From Azohydromonas sediminis (lineage in GTDB: Bacteria > Pseudomonadota > Gammaproteobacteria > Burkholderiales > Burkholderiaceae_C): 64,000 nucleotides of DNA. The stretch's first letter is position 1. Every line of letters begins with the position of its first letter. Below are positions 18,229-27,644 of the stretch, piece by piece. Below the pieces are notes generated by a model. It saw nothing but the letters and a program-made list of their open reading frames with translations. It ran no database searches and had not been told where the DNA came from. A program made the position numbers and the translations under genes. The DNA lies in assembly GCF_003574675.1 (NCBI RefSeq), contig NZ_QOAZ01000008.1:1-64000 (forward strand). The letters are read 5' to 3'.

Positions 18229-19266
18229 ATGGAATTCTTCCGTATCCGGCGCGACATCCCGTTCATGCGCCACGCGCTGGCGCTCAACGTCGTCTCGCTC
18301 GTCACGTTCCTGCTCGCGGTGTTCTTTCTCGCGACGCGCGGCTTGAACCTGTCGATCGAGTTCACCGGCGGCAGCGTGCTCGAGGTCGAGTATGCGCAGG
18401 CGGCCGATATCGAGCGCACGCGCGGCATCGTCGAGGCGATGGGCTTCGGCGAGGTGCAGGTGCAGAAGTTCGGCACCTCGCGCGACGTGCTGATCCGACT
18501 GCCGATCCGCGGCGAGCGCCAGCAGGACGCGGTGGCCGCGCAGACCTTCGCCGAGATCTGCCGCGCCGAGCAGGGCGTGGTGACCACTGCGCAGTACACG
18601 ACGCCGCAGGGCGAGCAGGTCAGCCGACCGTCGTGCAAGCGGCCCGACGGCAGCGAGCCGGTGCGGCTGATGCGCACCGAGTTCGTCGGCCCGTCGGTGG
18701 GCGCCGAGCTCGCGCGCGACGGCGCGATCGCGCTCGCGTTCACGATCGTCGGCATCATGATCTACCTCGCGATCCGCTTCGAGTGGAAGTTCGCGGTCGC
18801 CGGCATCGTCGCGAACCTGCACGACGTGGTCATCATCCTCGGCTTCTTCGCCTTCTTCCAGTGGGAGTTCTCGCTGGCGGTGCTGGCCGCGGTGCTGGCC
18901 GTGCTCGGCTACTCGGTCAACGAGTCGGTCGTCATCTTCGACCGCATCCGCGAGACGTTCCGCAAGATGCGCAAGATGACGACGCCCGAGGTCATCGACC
19001 ACGCGATCTCGCGCACCTGGAGCCGCACGATCATCACGCACGGCTCGACGCAGATGATGGTGCTGTCGATGCTGATCTTCGGGGGGCCGACGCTGCACTA
19101 CTTCTCGCTCGCGCTGACGATCGGCATCCTGTTCGGCATCTACTCGTCGATCTTCGTCGCCTCGGGCATCGCGATGTGGCTCGGCGTCAAGCGCGAGGAT
19201 CTGCTCAAGGCCTCCCCGGCCAAGGAAGGCGACCCGAACGATCCGAACGCCGGGGCGGTGGTGTAG
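18229..19266 (+). CDS. secF: Protein translocase subunit SecF
   Basis: The 345-residue protein starts MEFFRIRRDIPFMRHALALN and has the EFTGGSVLEVEY motif near residue 44, a periplasmic domain, and the five-helix core with GYSVNESVVIFDRIRETF. It forms the SecDF complex. ATG 18229 follows GGCGAGGAACGACG. The 32-base gap to the next gene suggests either read-through or a nearby promoter for that gene. Confidence 0.97.
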   Translation: MEFFRIRRDIPFMRHALALNVVSLVTFLLAVFFLATRGLNLSIEFTGGSVLEVEYAQAADIERTRGIVEAMGFGEVQVQKFGTSRDVLIRLPIRGERQQDAVAAQTFAEICRAEQGVVTTAQYTTPQGEQVSRPSCKRPDGSEPVRLMRTEFVGPSVGAELARDGAIALAFTIVGIMIYLAIRFEWKFAVAGIVANLHDVVIILGFFAFFQWEFSLAVLAAVLAVLGYSVNESVVIFDRIRETFRKMRKMTTPEVIDHAISRTWSRTIITHGSTQMMVLSMLIFGGPTLHYFSLALTIGILFGIYSSIFVASGIAMWLGVKREDLLKASPAKEGDPNDPNAGAVV

Positions 19267-19297
19267 AGTCCGGCAACATTTGGCCGTACCGCCTTCG

Positions 19298-21658
19298 ATG
19301 GCCAACGTCGATCCGTCCAGCCTGGCCGCGCAGGCCCGGCGCCTGTACACCGAGCAGCTGGTCAAGGGATTGCCCGGGCTGGTCAACGGCATCGTCGAGG
19401 CGGCCAACGTGCTGCGCGACAAGCCGGCCGAGTCGGCGGTCGCGTTCCGCCGCCGCGAGATGGCGCTCGAGCTGCACCGCGGTGCGGCCAGCTGGCACCA
19501 GGCGATGGTCGGCGCGCTGCGCAACGCGCTGCTGTACGGGGCCTCGGGCACGCGCGCGGCGAGCCTGCCGGCCGCTGGGCAGCGCGAGCCGCTGTCGCTC
19601 GTCGACGACGACACGATCGAGCGCGAGATCCTCGGCTCGCGGCTCGCGCTGGCGATGATGGACCGCGCGTCGTGGGAGTTTGCCGACGTGCGCGCGCGCA
19701 TGGCGTCGCTCGAGGGGCGCGAGGAACTCGAAGCGCACGACATGCTGCGCGCCCACGTGCTCGCGCGCATCGTCGTCGACGCGTGGAGCCGCTGCGGCCT
19801 GCAGCTGTCGAGCTGGCGCGAGCTGCAGTCGTCGCTGCACGAGGCCTTCGCCGATCTGGTCGAACTCGCCTATCACGAGGTCAACCGCGCGCTGGCCGCG
19901 CAGGGCGTGCTGCCCGAAGTCGACCTGCGGCCGATGATCCGGCGCCAGCAGGAGTCGGCCGCGACGACCGACACCGGCTACTCGTCGATCACCGGCGCGC
20001 ACGGCGCGCCGCCAGCGGCGTTTGCTGGTGGCTGGGGTGGAGGCGGTGGCGGCAGCGCCGGCAGGGGCCGCACCGGCGGATCTGGCGGGTCGGGCGGGCA
20101 CACCGGGGGCAGCGCGTCGGGCGGCGGCATCGGCGACGAGACGCGGCTGATGACGCGCGCACCCGCGATGCACCAGGGGCCCGAGCAGGCGCAGGCCGTG
20201 CTGAGCCGGCTGACGCGCCTCGTCAGCCGCCACCTGCCGGGCTTCACGGCCACGCGGCCGGTCGGTGCGGCAGCGTCGCCGAACCTGCGGCAGGCGATGG
20301 CGGTGGCCGAGCAGAGCATCCGCGCCAAGCTCGAGGCGGCCACGGTGCAGGGGGGGGCGGTCACGGCGCCGGCGCTGCTCGAGCCGCTGCAGCAGCACAA
20401 GCAGGCGCTGAAGAAGGCGGCGGCCACGCCGGTCGAGCGCGCGACGATCGAGATCGTCGCGCTGCTGTTCCAGAGCATCCTGACCGAGGAGCGGTTGCCG
20501 CCGTCGGTGCGGGTGTGGTTCGCGCGGCTGCAGATGCCGGTGCTGCGGGTGGCGGTCAGCGAACCCGACTTCTTCGCGACGATCGACCACCCGGCGCGCC
20601 GGCTGATCGACCGCATGGGCGCGTGCGTGATGGGCTTCGACAGCACGGTGCTCGCCGCCGGTGACGCGCTCGAGCAGGAGATCAAGCGCATCGTGCAGGT
20701 CGTCGAGGCGTACCCCGACACCGGCCGGCGCGTGTTCCAGACCGTGCTGATCGAGTTCGAGAAGTTCCTCGAGCGCTACTTCAAGGACACCCACGCGGTC
20801 AGCCGCAAGGGCGTGTCGCTCGCGCAGCAGGTCGAGCAGCGCGAGGAGAAGGCGATCCAGTACACGATCGAGCTGCGCCGGATGCTCGAGAACGTGCCGG
20901 TGCAGGAGGGCGTGCGCCAGTTCCTGTTCCAGGTCTGGGCCGACGTGCTCGCGATGACGGCGCTGAAGACCGGTGCCCACAGCGAACAGACGAAGACGAT
21001 GAAGCGCGCCGCGGCCGACCTGATCTGGTCGGCCGGCGCCAAGGTCACGCGTGACGAGCGCGCCGAGGTGATCCGGCGGCTGCCGCCGTTGCTCAAGACG
21101 CTGCGCGACGGCATGGCGTTTGCCGGCTACACGCCGCAGCGCCAGGACGAGCGCATCGCCGAGCTGAACAACGCGCTCGCCGCAGCCTTCACCGCGAAGG
21201 CTGCGGCGATCCCGACCGCGCGGCTGGACGAACTGAAGGAGCGGCTCGAGGGCCTGGAGGAGATGCTGCCCGAGGCGGCGAACCTGCAGATCGACGAGTC
21301 GCTCGTGCTCGACCTGTCGGGCTACGAGAGCAGCGAGCTCGAAGTCGTCACCGCCGGCGGCTCGATGCCCACCGCGGCGATGATGGCGTGGGCGCTCGAG
21401 CTGCAGGTCGGCAGCTGGTTCATGCTCGACTACCGCGGCCGCGTCGAGCCGGTGCAGCTGGCCTGGCGCGGCCTGCGCGGCCGGCTGTCGCTGTTCGTCT
21501 CGCAAAGCGGGCGCTGCGTGCTGTTCCAGCGCCAGCCGCTGGCCGCGTTCCTGCAGGCCGGGCTGCTGCAGCCGGCGCAGGACGAGTCGCTGACGGTGCG
21601 CGCGACGCGCACCGCGCTGGCCAAGCTCGACGTCGATCCGGCGCGGCTGCTGAACTGA
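19298..21658 (+). CDS. DUF1631 family protein
   Basis: The 786-residue protein is largely helical with no signal peptide or membrane segment. The segment LSLVDDDTIEREILGSRLAL near residue 97 and HPARRLIDRMGACVMGFD near 435 match my memory of DUF1631, a family of unknown function in beta- and gammaproteobacteria. Residues 242-282 form a glycine-rich linker (runs of Gly with Ser/Arg), dividing an N-terminal part from a long helical C-terminal part. The C-terminal 100 residues have a beta-rich pattern (GSWFMLDYRGRVEPVQLAWR) typical of a PilZ-like barrel, but I cannot confirm this. TTG 19280 is an alternative start. Confidence 0.75.
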   Translation: MANVDPSSLAAQARRLYTEQLVKGLPGLVNGIVEAANVLRDKPAESAVAFRRREMALELHRGAASWHQAMVGALRNALLYGASGTRAASLPAAGQREPLSLVDDDTIEREILGSRLALAMMDRASWEFADVRARMASLEGREELEAHDMLRAHVLARIVVDAWSRCGLQLSSWRELQSSLHEAFADLVELAYHEVNRALAAQGVLPEVDLRPMIRRQQESAATTDTGYSSITGAHGAPPAAFAGGWGGGGGGSAGRGRTGGSGGSGGHTGGSASGGGIGDETRLMTRAPAMHQGPEQAQAVLSRLTRLVSRHLPGFTATRPVGAAASPNLRQAMAVAEQSIRAKLEAATVQGGAVTAPALLEPLQQHKQALKKAAATPVERATIEIVALLFQSILTEERLPPSVRVWFARLQMPVLRVAVSEPDFFATIDHPARRLIDRMGACVMGFDSTVLAAGDALEQEIKRIVQVVEAYPDTGRRVFQTVLIEFEKFLERYFKDTHAVSRKGVSLAQQVEQREEKAIQYTIELRRMLENVPVQEGVRQFLFQVWADVLAMTALKTGAHSEQTKTMKRAAADLIWSAGAKVTRDERAEVIRRLPPLLKTLRDGMAFAGYTPQRQDERIAELNNALAAAFTAKAAAIPTARLDELKERLEGLEEMLPEAANLQIDESLVLDLSGYESSELEVVTAGGSMPTAAMMAWALELQVGSWFMLDYRGRVEPVQLAWRGLRGRLSLFVSQSGRCVLFQRQPLAAFLQAGLLQPAQDESLTVRATRTALAKLDVDPARLLN

Positions 21659-21663
21659 TCCGC

Positions 21664-21747
21664 CCGCAAGGGCTTGCGGCGTTGTCCTGGCGGGTGGCCG
21701 ATGCCCGCGCACCGGTCAGGTCGGCCGGGTGGTGTCTGCCGGCCGAC
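21664..21747 (+). terminator. Two stems in the convergent DUF1631-smg gap
   Basis: CCGCAAG (21664-21670) pairs with CTTGCGG (21673-21679), and GTCGGCCGG (21720-21728) with CCGGCCGAC (21739-21747). Both lie between genes that converge, so they can serve as transcript ends for either strand. T-runs are absent. Confidence 0.4.
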
Positions 21748-21771
21748 GCGCGATGGCCCGCGGACCGCGCG

Positions 21772-22224
21772 TCAGTGAATCAGGCGCTCGTCGACGTCGA
21801 CGAGCAGCTCGTCGAGGATCAGCGCGTCGGGCTCTTCGCCGAGGCTCCAGAAGACCATCAGCACGATGATCTTCAGGTCTTCGAGGTCGAGCGGGCCGGA
21901 GCCGATCGCCGCGGCGCGGTCGATCACCATCTCGCGCATCGGCGGCGGCAGCACGCCGGCGGCCTCGAGGAAACTGATGAATCCGATCGCTTCGGCGCCG
22001 AGGCGTTCCTGCTCTGCCGGCGAGTAGACGCGCAGCGCGCGCTCACTTTGCTCGCCGGTGTACGACTCGGCGGCCTGCGCCAGCCCGTCGAGCCAAGTCA
22101 GCGCCTCCTGGATCTCGTCCGACTCGAAGCCGACGGCCGTCAGCTTGCGCGCGAGTTGGTCGTGGCTCGGGCACGCGTCGGGGCGCCAGTAGTTCTCGTA
22201 GAGATAGACCAGCACGTCGAACAT
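21772..22224 (-). CDS. smg: Smg/DUF494 family protein
   Basis: The 150-residue acidic protein begins MFDVLVYLYENYWRPDACP, the DUF494 start. In E. coli the smg gene likewise follows dprA (smf); a function is not established. An in-frame extension of 47 low-complexity residues is rejected. A TATAGT box ends six bases before the ATG on the coding strand, so the transcript may have no leader. Located 109 bases downstream of dprA in the same direction. Confidence 0.88.
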   Translation of the reverse strand: MFDVLVYLYENYWRPDACPSHDQLARKLTAVGFESDEIQEALTWLDGLAQAAESYTGEQSERALRVYSPAEQERLGAEAIGFISFLEAAGVLPPPMREMVIDRAAAIGSGPLDLEDLKIIVLMVFWSLGEEPDALILDELLVDVDERLIH

Positions 22225-22230
22225 CGGCCC

Positions 22231-22236
22231 ACTATA
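22231..22236 (-). promoter_or_regulatory. -10 box next to smg start
   Basis: On the minus strand TATAGT ends six bases before ATG 22224. A start at the usual 6-7 bases from the box would fall on the initiation codon. The -35 region (GCGCAC at 17 bases) is poor, so the promoter may be weak or activator dependent. Confidence 0.4.
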
Positions 22237-22333
22237 CCCGACGGGTCCTTGGGGTGCGCAGGCATCGTCGCGGCCGCGGCGCCGTCGCGGGAATTCGTCG
22301 CCACCGGCCGCACGCCGCGTCGGTGCGCGGGGC

Positions 22334-23428
22334 TCAGGCGCGTTCGCGCCGCTGATACATCCCACCGGGCAGCCGCTGCACGTGCCCTTCTAGTTCGAGC
22401 TCGAGCAGGCGGGCCGCCAGGTCGGCCGCCGGCCAGCCGGTGCGCGCGGCCAGCGCGTCGAGCGTGGCCGGGTCGTGGCCGAGGGCGTCGAGCACGGGGT
22501 CGCGCGGCGCCGGCGCCGGTGTGGCGGCCGGCACGCCGCGCGCGCTGCCGAACTCGCCGAGCACGTCGTCGGCCGTCTCGACGAGCTTGGCGCCCTGCTT
22601 GATCAGCGCGTGGCAGCCGCGCGACTGCGGCGAGTGGATCGAGCCCGGGATCGCGAACACCTCGCGCCCGGCCTCGGCGGCCAGCCGTGCCGTGATCAGC
22701 GAGCCCGATTCGAGCGCCGCTTCGACGACCAGGGTGCCGCGTGCGAGCCCGGCGATGAGGCGGTTGCGCTGCGGGAAGTGGCCCGCCAGCGGTGGCGTGC
22801 CGAGCGGGAACTCGCTGACCAGCGCGCCGTCGCGCGCGATGCGGTGCGCCAGTTCGCGGTGGCGTGCCGGGTAGACGCGGTCGATGCCGGTGCCCATCAC
22901 CGCGACCGTGCCGCCGCCGCCCTCGAGCGCGCCCTCGTGCGCCGCGCCGTCGATGCCCAGTGCGAGCCCCGAGACGACGGTCCAGCCGGCGCGGGCGAAG
23001 TGCGCGGCGAACGCGCGTGCGTTGTCGCGCCCTTGCGCCGTCGGGTTGCGGCTGCCGACGATGGCCAGTGCGTCGCGCGCGGCGAGCAGTTCAACGCGGC
23101 CGTGCACGAACAGCAGCAGCGGCGGGTCGGCCGTGTGCAGCAGTGCGGGCGGGTACAGCGCGTCGCCGAGCGTGACGATGCGTCGCGTCCCGTCGCCGGC
23201 CAGCCATGCGGCGGTGGCGTCGCACTGCGCCTGCCACGACTCGGGCGGGGTGGCCAAGGCCTCGGCCAGCGAGGGCGGGACGACGGCACGGCGGGCGGTG
23301 GCCGAGGCGGCGAACACCGCCTGCGGCGAGCCGAACGCGGCGAGCAGGCGCCGGGCGGCGTCGCGGCCGACGCCCGGGCTCAGCAGCAGGCGCAGCCAGG
23401 CGGCGAGCTCGTCGTCGACGCCGGCCAT
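22334..23428 (-). CDS. dprA: DNA-processing protein DprA
   Basis: The 364-residue protein loads RecA on incoming single-stranded DNA in transformation. A helical N-terminal domain leads to the Rossmann-like core (about 121-290) with AIVGSRNPTAQG, SGLALGIDGAAHEGAL, GTGIDRVYPARHREL and FPQRNRLIAGLA. The C-terminal winged helix (305-364) is present. Downstream of a LysM protein and upstream of smg, a common order in proteobacteria. Its presence is compatible with natural competence but does not prove it. Confidence 0.96.
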   Translation of the reverse strand: MAGVDDELAAWLRLLLSPGVGRDAARRLLAAFGSPQAVFAASATARRAVVPPSLAEALATPPESWQAQCDATAAWLAGDGTRRIVTLGDALYPPALLHTADPPLLLFVHGRVELLAARDALAIVGSRNPTAQGRDNARAFAAHFARAGWTVVSGLALGIDGAAHEGALEGGGGTVAVMGTGIDRVYPARHRELAHRIARDGALVSEFPLGTPPLAGHFPQRNRLIAGLARGTLVVEAALESGSLITARLAAEAGREVFAIPGSIHSPQSRGCHALIKQGAKLVETADDVLGEFGSARGVPAATPAPAPRDPVLDALGHDPATLDALAARTGWPAADLAARLLELELEGHVQRLPGGMYQRRERA

Positions 23429-23444
23429 GCCCGCGCGGCCGCCC

Positions 23445-24617
23445 TCAGGGCTGCGTGAAGCGGTCGCCGGGGCGCACCGGGTCGAGCACGTTCAGGATCA
23501 GCGCGTACGAAACGCGGTCGAACACGCGGAACACGAACAGCAGGCCGTGGCGCTCGTCGGGCAGCTTGATCAGCGGGCGTTGCGGGTCGGTGCGGTCGGG
23601 CACGCGCGTGCCGTCGCGCCACAGTGCGAGCACGTGGCCGCGCTCGAGGCCGTCGGCGCGCCCGCGGTTGAGCGCGACGATCTGGTTCTGTCCGGCGGTC
23701 AGCGCGTCGCCGTAGATCGAGACGATGCGCCCGTCGATCGGGCGGGCCGGCGAATGCGGCGCATAGCTCGCGAAGTCGCGCTCGGCCACCGGGGCCAGCC
23801 GGTCGCCGATGCCCACCTCCTGCCGCACGCTGGTGACGCGGAACGTGGCCGGCACGATCTCGTCCTTGCCGTCGGCGCGCGCCTGCACGCGGCCCGGGCG
23901 CACGTACTCCGCGGTGCCGACGAAGCGCGCCTCGTAGCCCAGCACTTCGCGCGTCTGCGGGTCGACGAGCGGGCGCGCCTCGCGGAAGACGCGCCAGTCG
24001 CGCAGGTCGGCGATGTCGCCGCGCACGTAGGCCGTGTCGCCGCGCGACATCATCACGCGGCCTTCCTGCGCCGCGACGACGCGCGGCGCGCTGGCGAGCT
24101 CGTCGCTGTTGAACACGACGGCCTCGTTGAGGAACGGTGCGATCAGGTGCAGCGGGATCGATGCGATGGCGCCGTCGCCGAGCGGCTCCGAGCGCACGCG
24201 CGGCGACAGCTTTTCGACGCCGCCGTCACCGACCGGCTGCGCGACGGTCAGCCGCGCGCGCCCGTTGGCCTTCTCGAGCACCAGGATCTGCCCGGGGTAG
24301 ATCAGGTGCGGGTTGCGGATCTGCTCGAGGTTCATGCCCCACAGTTCCGGCCAGCGCCACGGGCTCGTGAGGAACAGCTTCGAGATGTCCCACAGCGTGT
24401 CGCCACGCTTGACGGTGTAGCTGTCGGGCGCGTTCGGCGCGAGTTCCGACAGCGGCACGCCGGCCTGCGCGACCTGCTCGGCCGTCGCCCGCCACTGCGG
24501 CAGCACCGGGAAGTTCGTCGCGAGGGCCGGGACGGCCCATCCGGCCAGGCAAAGGCCGGTGACGGTCAGCGCAGTGCGGCGGCGCGCGCTCACGCGTGCA
24601 GGCGGGCGGTGCATCAT
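23445..24617 (-). CDS. LysM domain-containing periplasmic protein
   Basis: The 390-residue protein has a signal peptide (ALTVTGLCLAGWAVPALA, cleaved near residue 33) and one LysM domain from about residue 67 (YTVKRGDTLWDISKLFL, then PHLIYPGQILVLE), which binds peptidoglycan. The remaining 270 residues have no catalytic motif I recognise. The dprA-upstream LysM gene is common in betaproteobacteria and is of unknown role. ATG 24617 has GGAGAG seven bases upstream and a second ATG directly after it. It is divergent from def. Confidence 0.85.
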   Translation of the reverse strand: MMHRPPARVSARRRTALTVTGLCLAGWAVPALATNFPVLPQWRATAEQVAQAGVPLSELAPNAPDSYTVKRGDTLWDISKLFLTSPWRWPELWGMNLEQIRNPHLIYPGQILVLEKANGRARLTVAQPVGDGGVEKLSPRVRSEPLGDGAIASIPLHLIAPFLNEAVVFNSDELASAPRVVAAQEGRVMMSRGDTAYVRGDIADLRDWRVFREARPLVDPQTREVLGYEARFVGTAEYVRPGRVQARADGKDEIVPATFRVTSVRQEVGIGDRLAPVAERDFASYAPHSPARPIDGRIVSIYGDALTAGQNQIVALNRGRADGLERGHVLALWRDGTRVPDRTDPQRPLIKLPDERHGLLFVFRVFDRVSYALILNVLDPVRPGDRFTQP

Positions 24618-24837
24618 GAACAGACTCTCCACGGGGGGTCCCAACGTGTTGTGCGGCGCCGGCGGCACACGCCGTCGCGTGTCGCGAGGTTATCCAAGCA
24701 TGCACCGCCCGGCGCGGACCCGATCGGCGAAAATGCTCATGATTTCCCGAAGATTCTGCCCCTAACGTCTTGATACGGCAACGAAGCAACGGCCCACTCG
24801 CGCGGCGTCGCGAGCAGGCCGTGCGGGGTACCTCGCC
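24618..24837. promoter_or_regulatory. Divergent intergenic region between the LysM gene and def
   Basis: This 220-base gap must hold promoters for both the LysM-dprA-smg genes and def-fmt. Its centre (24725-24785) is the AT-richest part of the neighbourhood. I could not pick a convincing -35/-10 pair on either strand. The def side has a G-rich stretch (GCGGGGTACC) before the start rather than a classical ribosome binding site. Confidence 0.4.
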
Positions 24838-25350
24838 ATGGCCCGACTGACGATCCTGCGCTACCCCGACCCGCGGCTGCACAAGGTGGCCCGGCCCGTC
24901 GAGGCCGTCGACGCGCGCATCCGCCAGCTCGTCGACGACATGCTCGAGACGATGTACGCCAACGACGGCGTCGGGCTCGCGGCCACCCAGGTCGACGTGC
25001 ACGAGCGCGTGATCGTGATGGACACCTCGCCGACGCACGACCAGCCACGCGTGCTGATCAACCCCGAGATCGTCTGGCGCAGCGACGAGACCGCCACCGC
25101 CGAGGAGGGCTGCCTGTCGGTGCCGACGATCTTCGACCGCGTCGAACGCCCCGCGCGCGTGCGCGTGCGCGCGCTCGACCGCGATGGCCAGCCGTACGAG
25201 TTCGACGCCGACGGGCTGACGGCGGTGTGCGTGCAGCACGAGATGGACCACCTGCTCGGCAAGGTCTTCGTCGAGTACCTGAGCCCGTTCAAGCGCGAGC
25301 GCATCCGCAGCAAGCTGATCAAGCGCGCGCGCGACGAGCAGCGCGTCTGA
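24838..25350 (+). CDS. def: Peptide deformylase
   Basis: The 170-residue metalloenzyme removes the formyl group from nascent proteins. All three motifs are intact: GVGLAATQ (44-51), EEGCLSVP with Cys92 as a metal ligand, and QHEMDHLLG with His134, Glu135 and His138. It pairs with fmt, 14 bases downstream, a conserved def-fmt operon. Start is ATG 24838. Confidence 0.97.
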   Translation: MARLTILRYPDPRLHKVARPVEAVDARIRQLVDDMLETMYANDGVGLAATQVDVHERVIVMDTSPTHDQPRVLINPEIVWRSDETATAEEGCLSVPTIFDRVERPARVRVRALDRDGQPYEFDADGLTAVCVQHEMDHLLGKVFVEYLSPFKRERIRSKLIKRARDEQRV

Positions 25351-25364
25351 ACCTGCGCGTCGCC

Positions 25365-26345
25365 GTGCCTGAGGCGTCCTCGCTGCGCGTTGCCTTCGCC
25401 GGCACGCCCGAGTTCGCCCGCGTCGCGCTGGCCGCCATCACCGCGGCGGGCCACACGGTGCCGCTGGTGCTCACGCAGCCCGACCGGCCGGCCGGCCGCG
25501 GGATGAAGCTGCAGGCCTCGCCGGTCAAGCAGCTCGCGCAGGCGCTGGGCGTGGCCGTCGCCCAGCCGCGCAGCCTGCGGCTCGACGGCCGCTTCGCCGA
25601 CGACGCCGCCGCGGCGCGCACCGCGCTCGAGGCCGCCGCACCCGACGTGCTCGTCGTCGCCGCGTACGGGCTGATCCTGCCGCGCTGGGTGCTCGAGCTG
25701 CCGCGTGTGGGCTGCCTGAACATCCACGCGTCGCTGCTGCCGCGCTGGCGCGGCGCGGCGCCGATCCAGCGCGCGATCGAGGCCGGCGACGCGGTGACCG
25801 GCGTCACGATCATGCAGATGGACGAGGGCCTGGACACCGGCGCGATGTGTCTGGCCGAGGCGGTGCCGATCGGCGCCGACGACACGACGGCGACGCTGCA
25901 CGAGCGGCTGGCTGTGCTCGGTGCGCGCCTCGTCGTCGAGGCGCTGCGCCGCGCGGCGGCGGGCACGCTGGCGTGCACGCCGCAGCCGGCCAACGGCGTG
26001 ACCTACGCCCACAAGATCGACAAGGCCGAGGCGCGCATCGACTGGACGGCCGACGCCGCCGCGATCGAGCGCCGCGCGCGCGCGTTCGACCCGGCGCCGG
26101 GGTTGCACTTCGACGCCGGCGGCGAAGCCGTCAAGCTGTGGCGCGCCGCGGTGCGCGGCGACGCGCCCGCGGCGCCGCCAGGCACCGTGCTCGCCGCCGG
26201 CGGCGGGCGGCTGACGGTGGCCTGCGGGCGCGGCGCGCTCGACCTGCTGGAGCTGCAGCGCCCGGGCGGGCGCCGCGTCGGCGCGGCGGCGTTCCTGCAG
26301 TCGCACCCGCTCGCGGTCGGCGCCACGCTCGGCCCGGGGCGCTGA
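25365..26345 (+). CDS. fmt: Methionyl-tRNA formyltransferase
   Basis: The 326-residue enzyme formylates the initiator Met-tRNA with 10-formyl-THF. The catalytic Asn119, His121 and Asp157 are present in [17 protein letters not shown] and MDEGLDTG. The C-terminal OB-like tRNA binding domain follows from about residue 210. No ATG is suitably placed; GTG 25365 ([16 protein letters not shown]) gives the family N-terminus 14 bases after def. A much longer ATG frame overlaps def and is rejected. Confidence 0.95.
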   Translation: MPEASSLRVAFAGTPEFARVALAAITAAGHTVPLVLTQPDRPAGRGMKLQASPVKQLAQALGVAVAQPRSLRLDGRFADDAAAARTALEAAAPDVLVVAAYGLILPRWVLELPRVGCLNIHASLLPRWRGAAPIQRAIEAGDAVTGVTIMQMDEGLDTGAMCLAEAVPIGADDTTATLHERLAVLGARLVVEALRRAAAGTLACTPQPANGVTYAHKIDKAEARIDWTADAAAIERRARAFDPAPGLHFDAGGEAVKLWRAAVRGDAPAAPPGTVLAAGGGRLTVACGRGALDLLELQRPGGRRVGAAAFLQSHPLAVGATLGPGR

Positions 26346-26395
26346 GCGCCGCACGTCGTCGCTCTCGGCTCAAGTCGCAGCGCACGGCGGCCGAT

Positions 26396-26761
26396 ATGCC
26401 GCTCGTGTCCGCGTCGATCCGCCTGCCCCTCGCCCCGCTGCTGCTCGCCGCGACGTCGCTGCTGGCCGGCTGCGACCTCGGTGCGCTGGGCATCGACACG
26501 CCCGCGAAGGTGGCCGAGCGGCGCGATGCCGAGGGACGCGCGATCGGCGCCGCCTGCCGTCATGCAGGGCGCGCGATCGAGGACTGCTACGCGCTGAACC
26601 GCCGCGCCGACAAGGCCGCCATCTTCGCCGGCTGGCGCGAAATGAACGACTACATGCGCGAGAACCAGATCGAGGCCGTCGCGCCTCAGCTCACGGCACC
26701 GGGCACGGCCGCCGGTGACGGCGCCGAGCGCGCCGAACGCGGCAAGCGCGAGCCGTCTTGA
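26396..26761 (+). CDS. Small conserved lipoprotein, function unknown
   Basis: The 121-residue product has a signal peptide with lipobox LLAGC (Cys26), so it is probably lipid-anchored. The mature part carries Cys54 and Cys64, which could form a disulfide, then GWREMNDYMRENQIEAVAP, a segment I recall from uncharacterised Burkholderiales lipoproteins. The C-terminus is Ala/Glu/Arg rich and probably disordered. It lies 50 bases after fmt and before azlC. The reading frame and signal peptide are strong; the role is unknown. Confidence 0.7.
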   Translation: MPLVSASIRLPLAPLLLAATSLLAGCDLGALGIDTPAKVAERRDAEGRAIGAACRHAGRAIEDCYALNRRADKAAIFAGWREMNDYMRENQIEAVAPQLTAPGTAAGDGAERAERGKREPS

Positions 26762-26827
26762 CCGCCCCGCGGCGCGGCACCGCGGCCGCCCCGGCAGCGT
26801 CATGCGCTGCCACCGACAATGCGGCCG

Positions 26828-27562
26828 ATGAGCCCGAGTACCGTTGCCCTGCCGGTGCCGACCTGGCGCCACCCCGAGTTCCGCCGCGGCGCGCGCGAGA
26901 TGACCGGCATCGCGCTGGGCATCGCCGCGTGGGGCATGGTCACCGGTGTCGCGATGGTCAAGAGCGGGCTGGGCGTGCCGCTGTCGGTGCTGATGTCGCT
27001 CGTCGTCTACGCCGGCAGCGCGCAGCTCGCGTCGCTGCCGCTGATCGCGTCGGGCGCGCCGATCTGGGTCGTGTGGACCACCGCGCTGTGCGTCAACCTG
27101 CGCTTCGTGATCTTCAGCGCGCAGTGGCGGCCGTACTTCGCGCACCTGCCGCTGTCGATGCGGCTGCGCGTGGGCTACTTCACCGCCGACCTGAACTACG
27201 TGCTGTTCATGCGCCGCTTCCCCGAGCCCAAGCCGGCGCCGGAGCAGCTGCCGTACTTCTGGGGCGGCGTCGCGACGAACTGGACGTCGTGGCAGTCGGC
27301 GTCGCTGGCCGGCATCTTCCTCGCCGACCTCGTGCCGACGCACTGGGGACTCGGCTTCGCCGGCGTCATCGCGCTGCTGGGTGTGAGCTACTCGCTGCTC
27401 CACGACCGCGCGAGCTGGGTCGCCGCCGGCGTCGCGTCGTGCGCCGCCGTCGCGGCGTACGCGCTGCCGCTGCGGCTGAACATCGTCGTCGCGATCGCCG
27501 CGGCGGTCGCGATCGCGCTGCTGATCGACCACGCCCCCGGGCGCCGCAGGGTGCGGCGATGA
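26828..27562 (+). CDS. azlC: AzlC family amino-acid export permease
   Basis: The 244-residue inner-membrane protein has several hydrophobic helices and the family features VVYAGSAQLASLPLI and NLRFVIFSAQWRPYF. With AzlD it forms an exporter of branched-chain amino acids or related compounds (BrnFE-type). A first ATG at 26819 is three codons upstream and also possible. The partner azlD starts 83 bases downstream. Confidence 0.88.
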   Translation: MSPSTVALPVPTWRHPEFRRGAREMTGIALGIAAWGMVTGVAMVKSGLGVPLSVLMSLVVYAGSAQLASLPLIASGAPIWVVWTTALCVNLRFVIFSAQWRPYFAHLPLSMRLRVGYFTADLNYVLFMRRFPEPKPAPEQLPYFWGGVATNWTSWQSASLAGIFLADLVPTHWGLGFAGVIALLGVSYSLLHDRASWVAAGVASCAAVAAYALPLRLNIVVAIAAAVAIALLIDHAPGRRRVRR

Positions 27563-27644
27563 GCGCTCCCGCATGGCCGTTGCAAAGCGAGCGCGTTCCT
27601 CCCGCGCAGAGGGGGTTCCGCCATGACCGGAGGAGAGCGCTGGC

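Noticed and set aside
16342-19266. 974-residue frame that looks like a SecF fusion
   Set aside because: The first 600 residues are an out-of-frame reading of secD; the real secF starts at ATG 18229.
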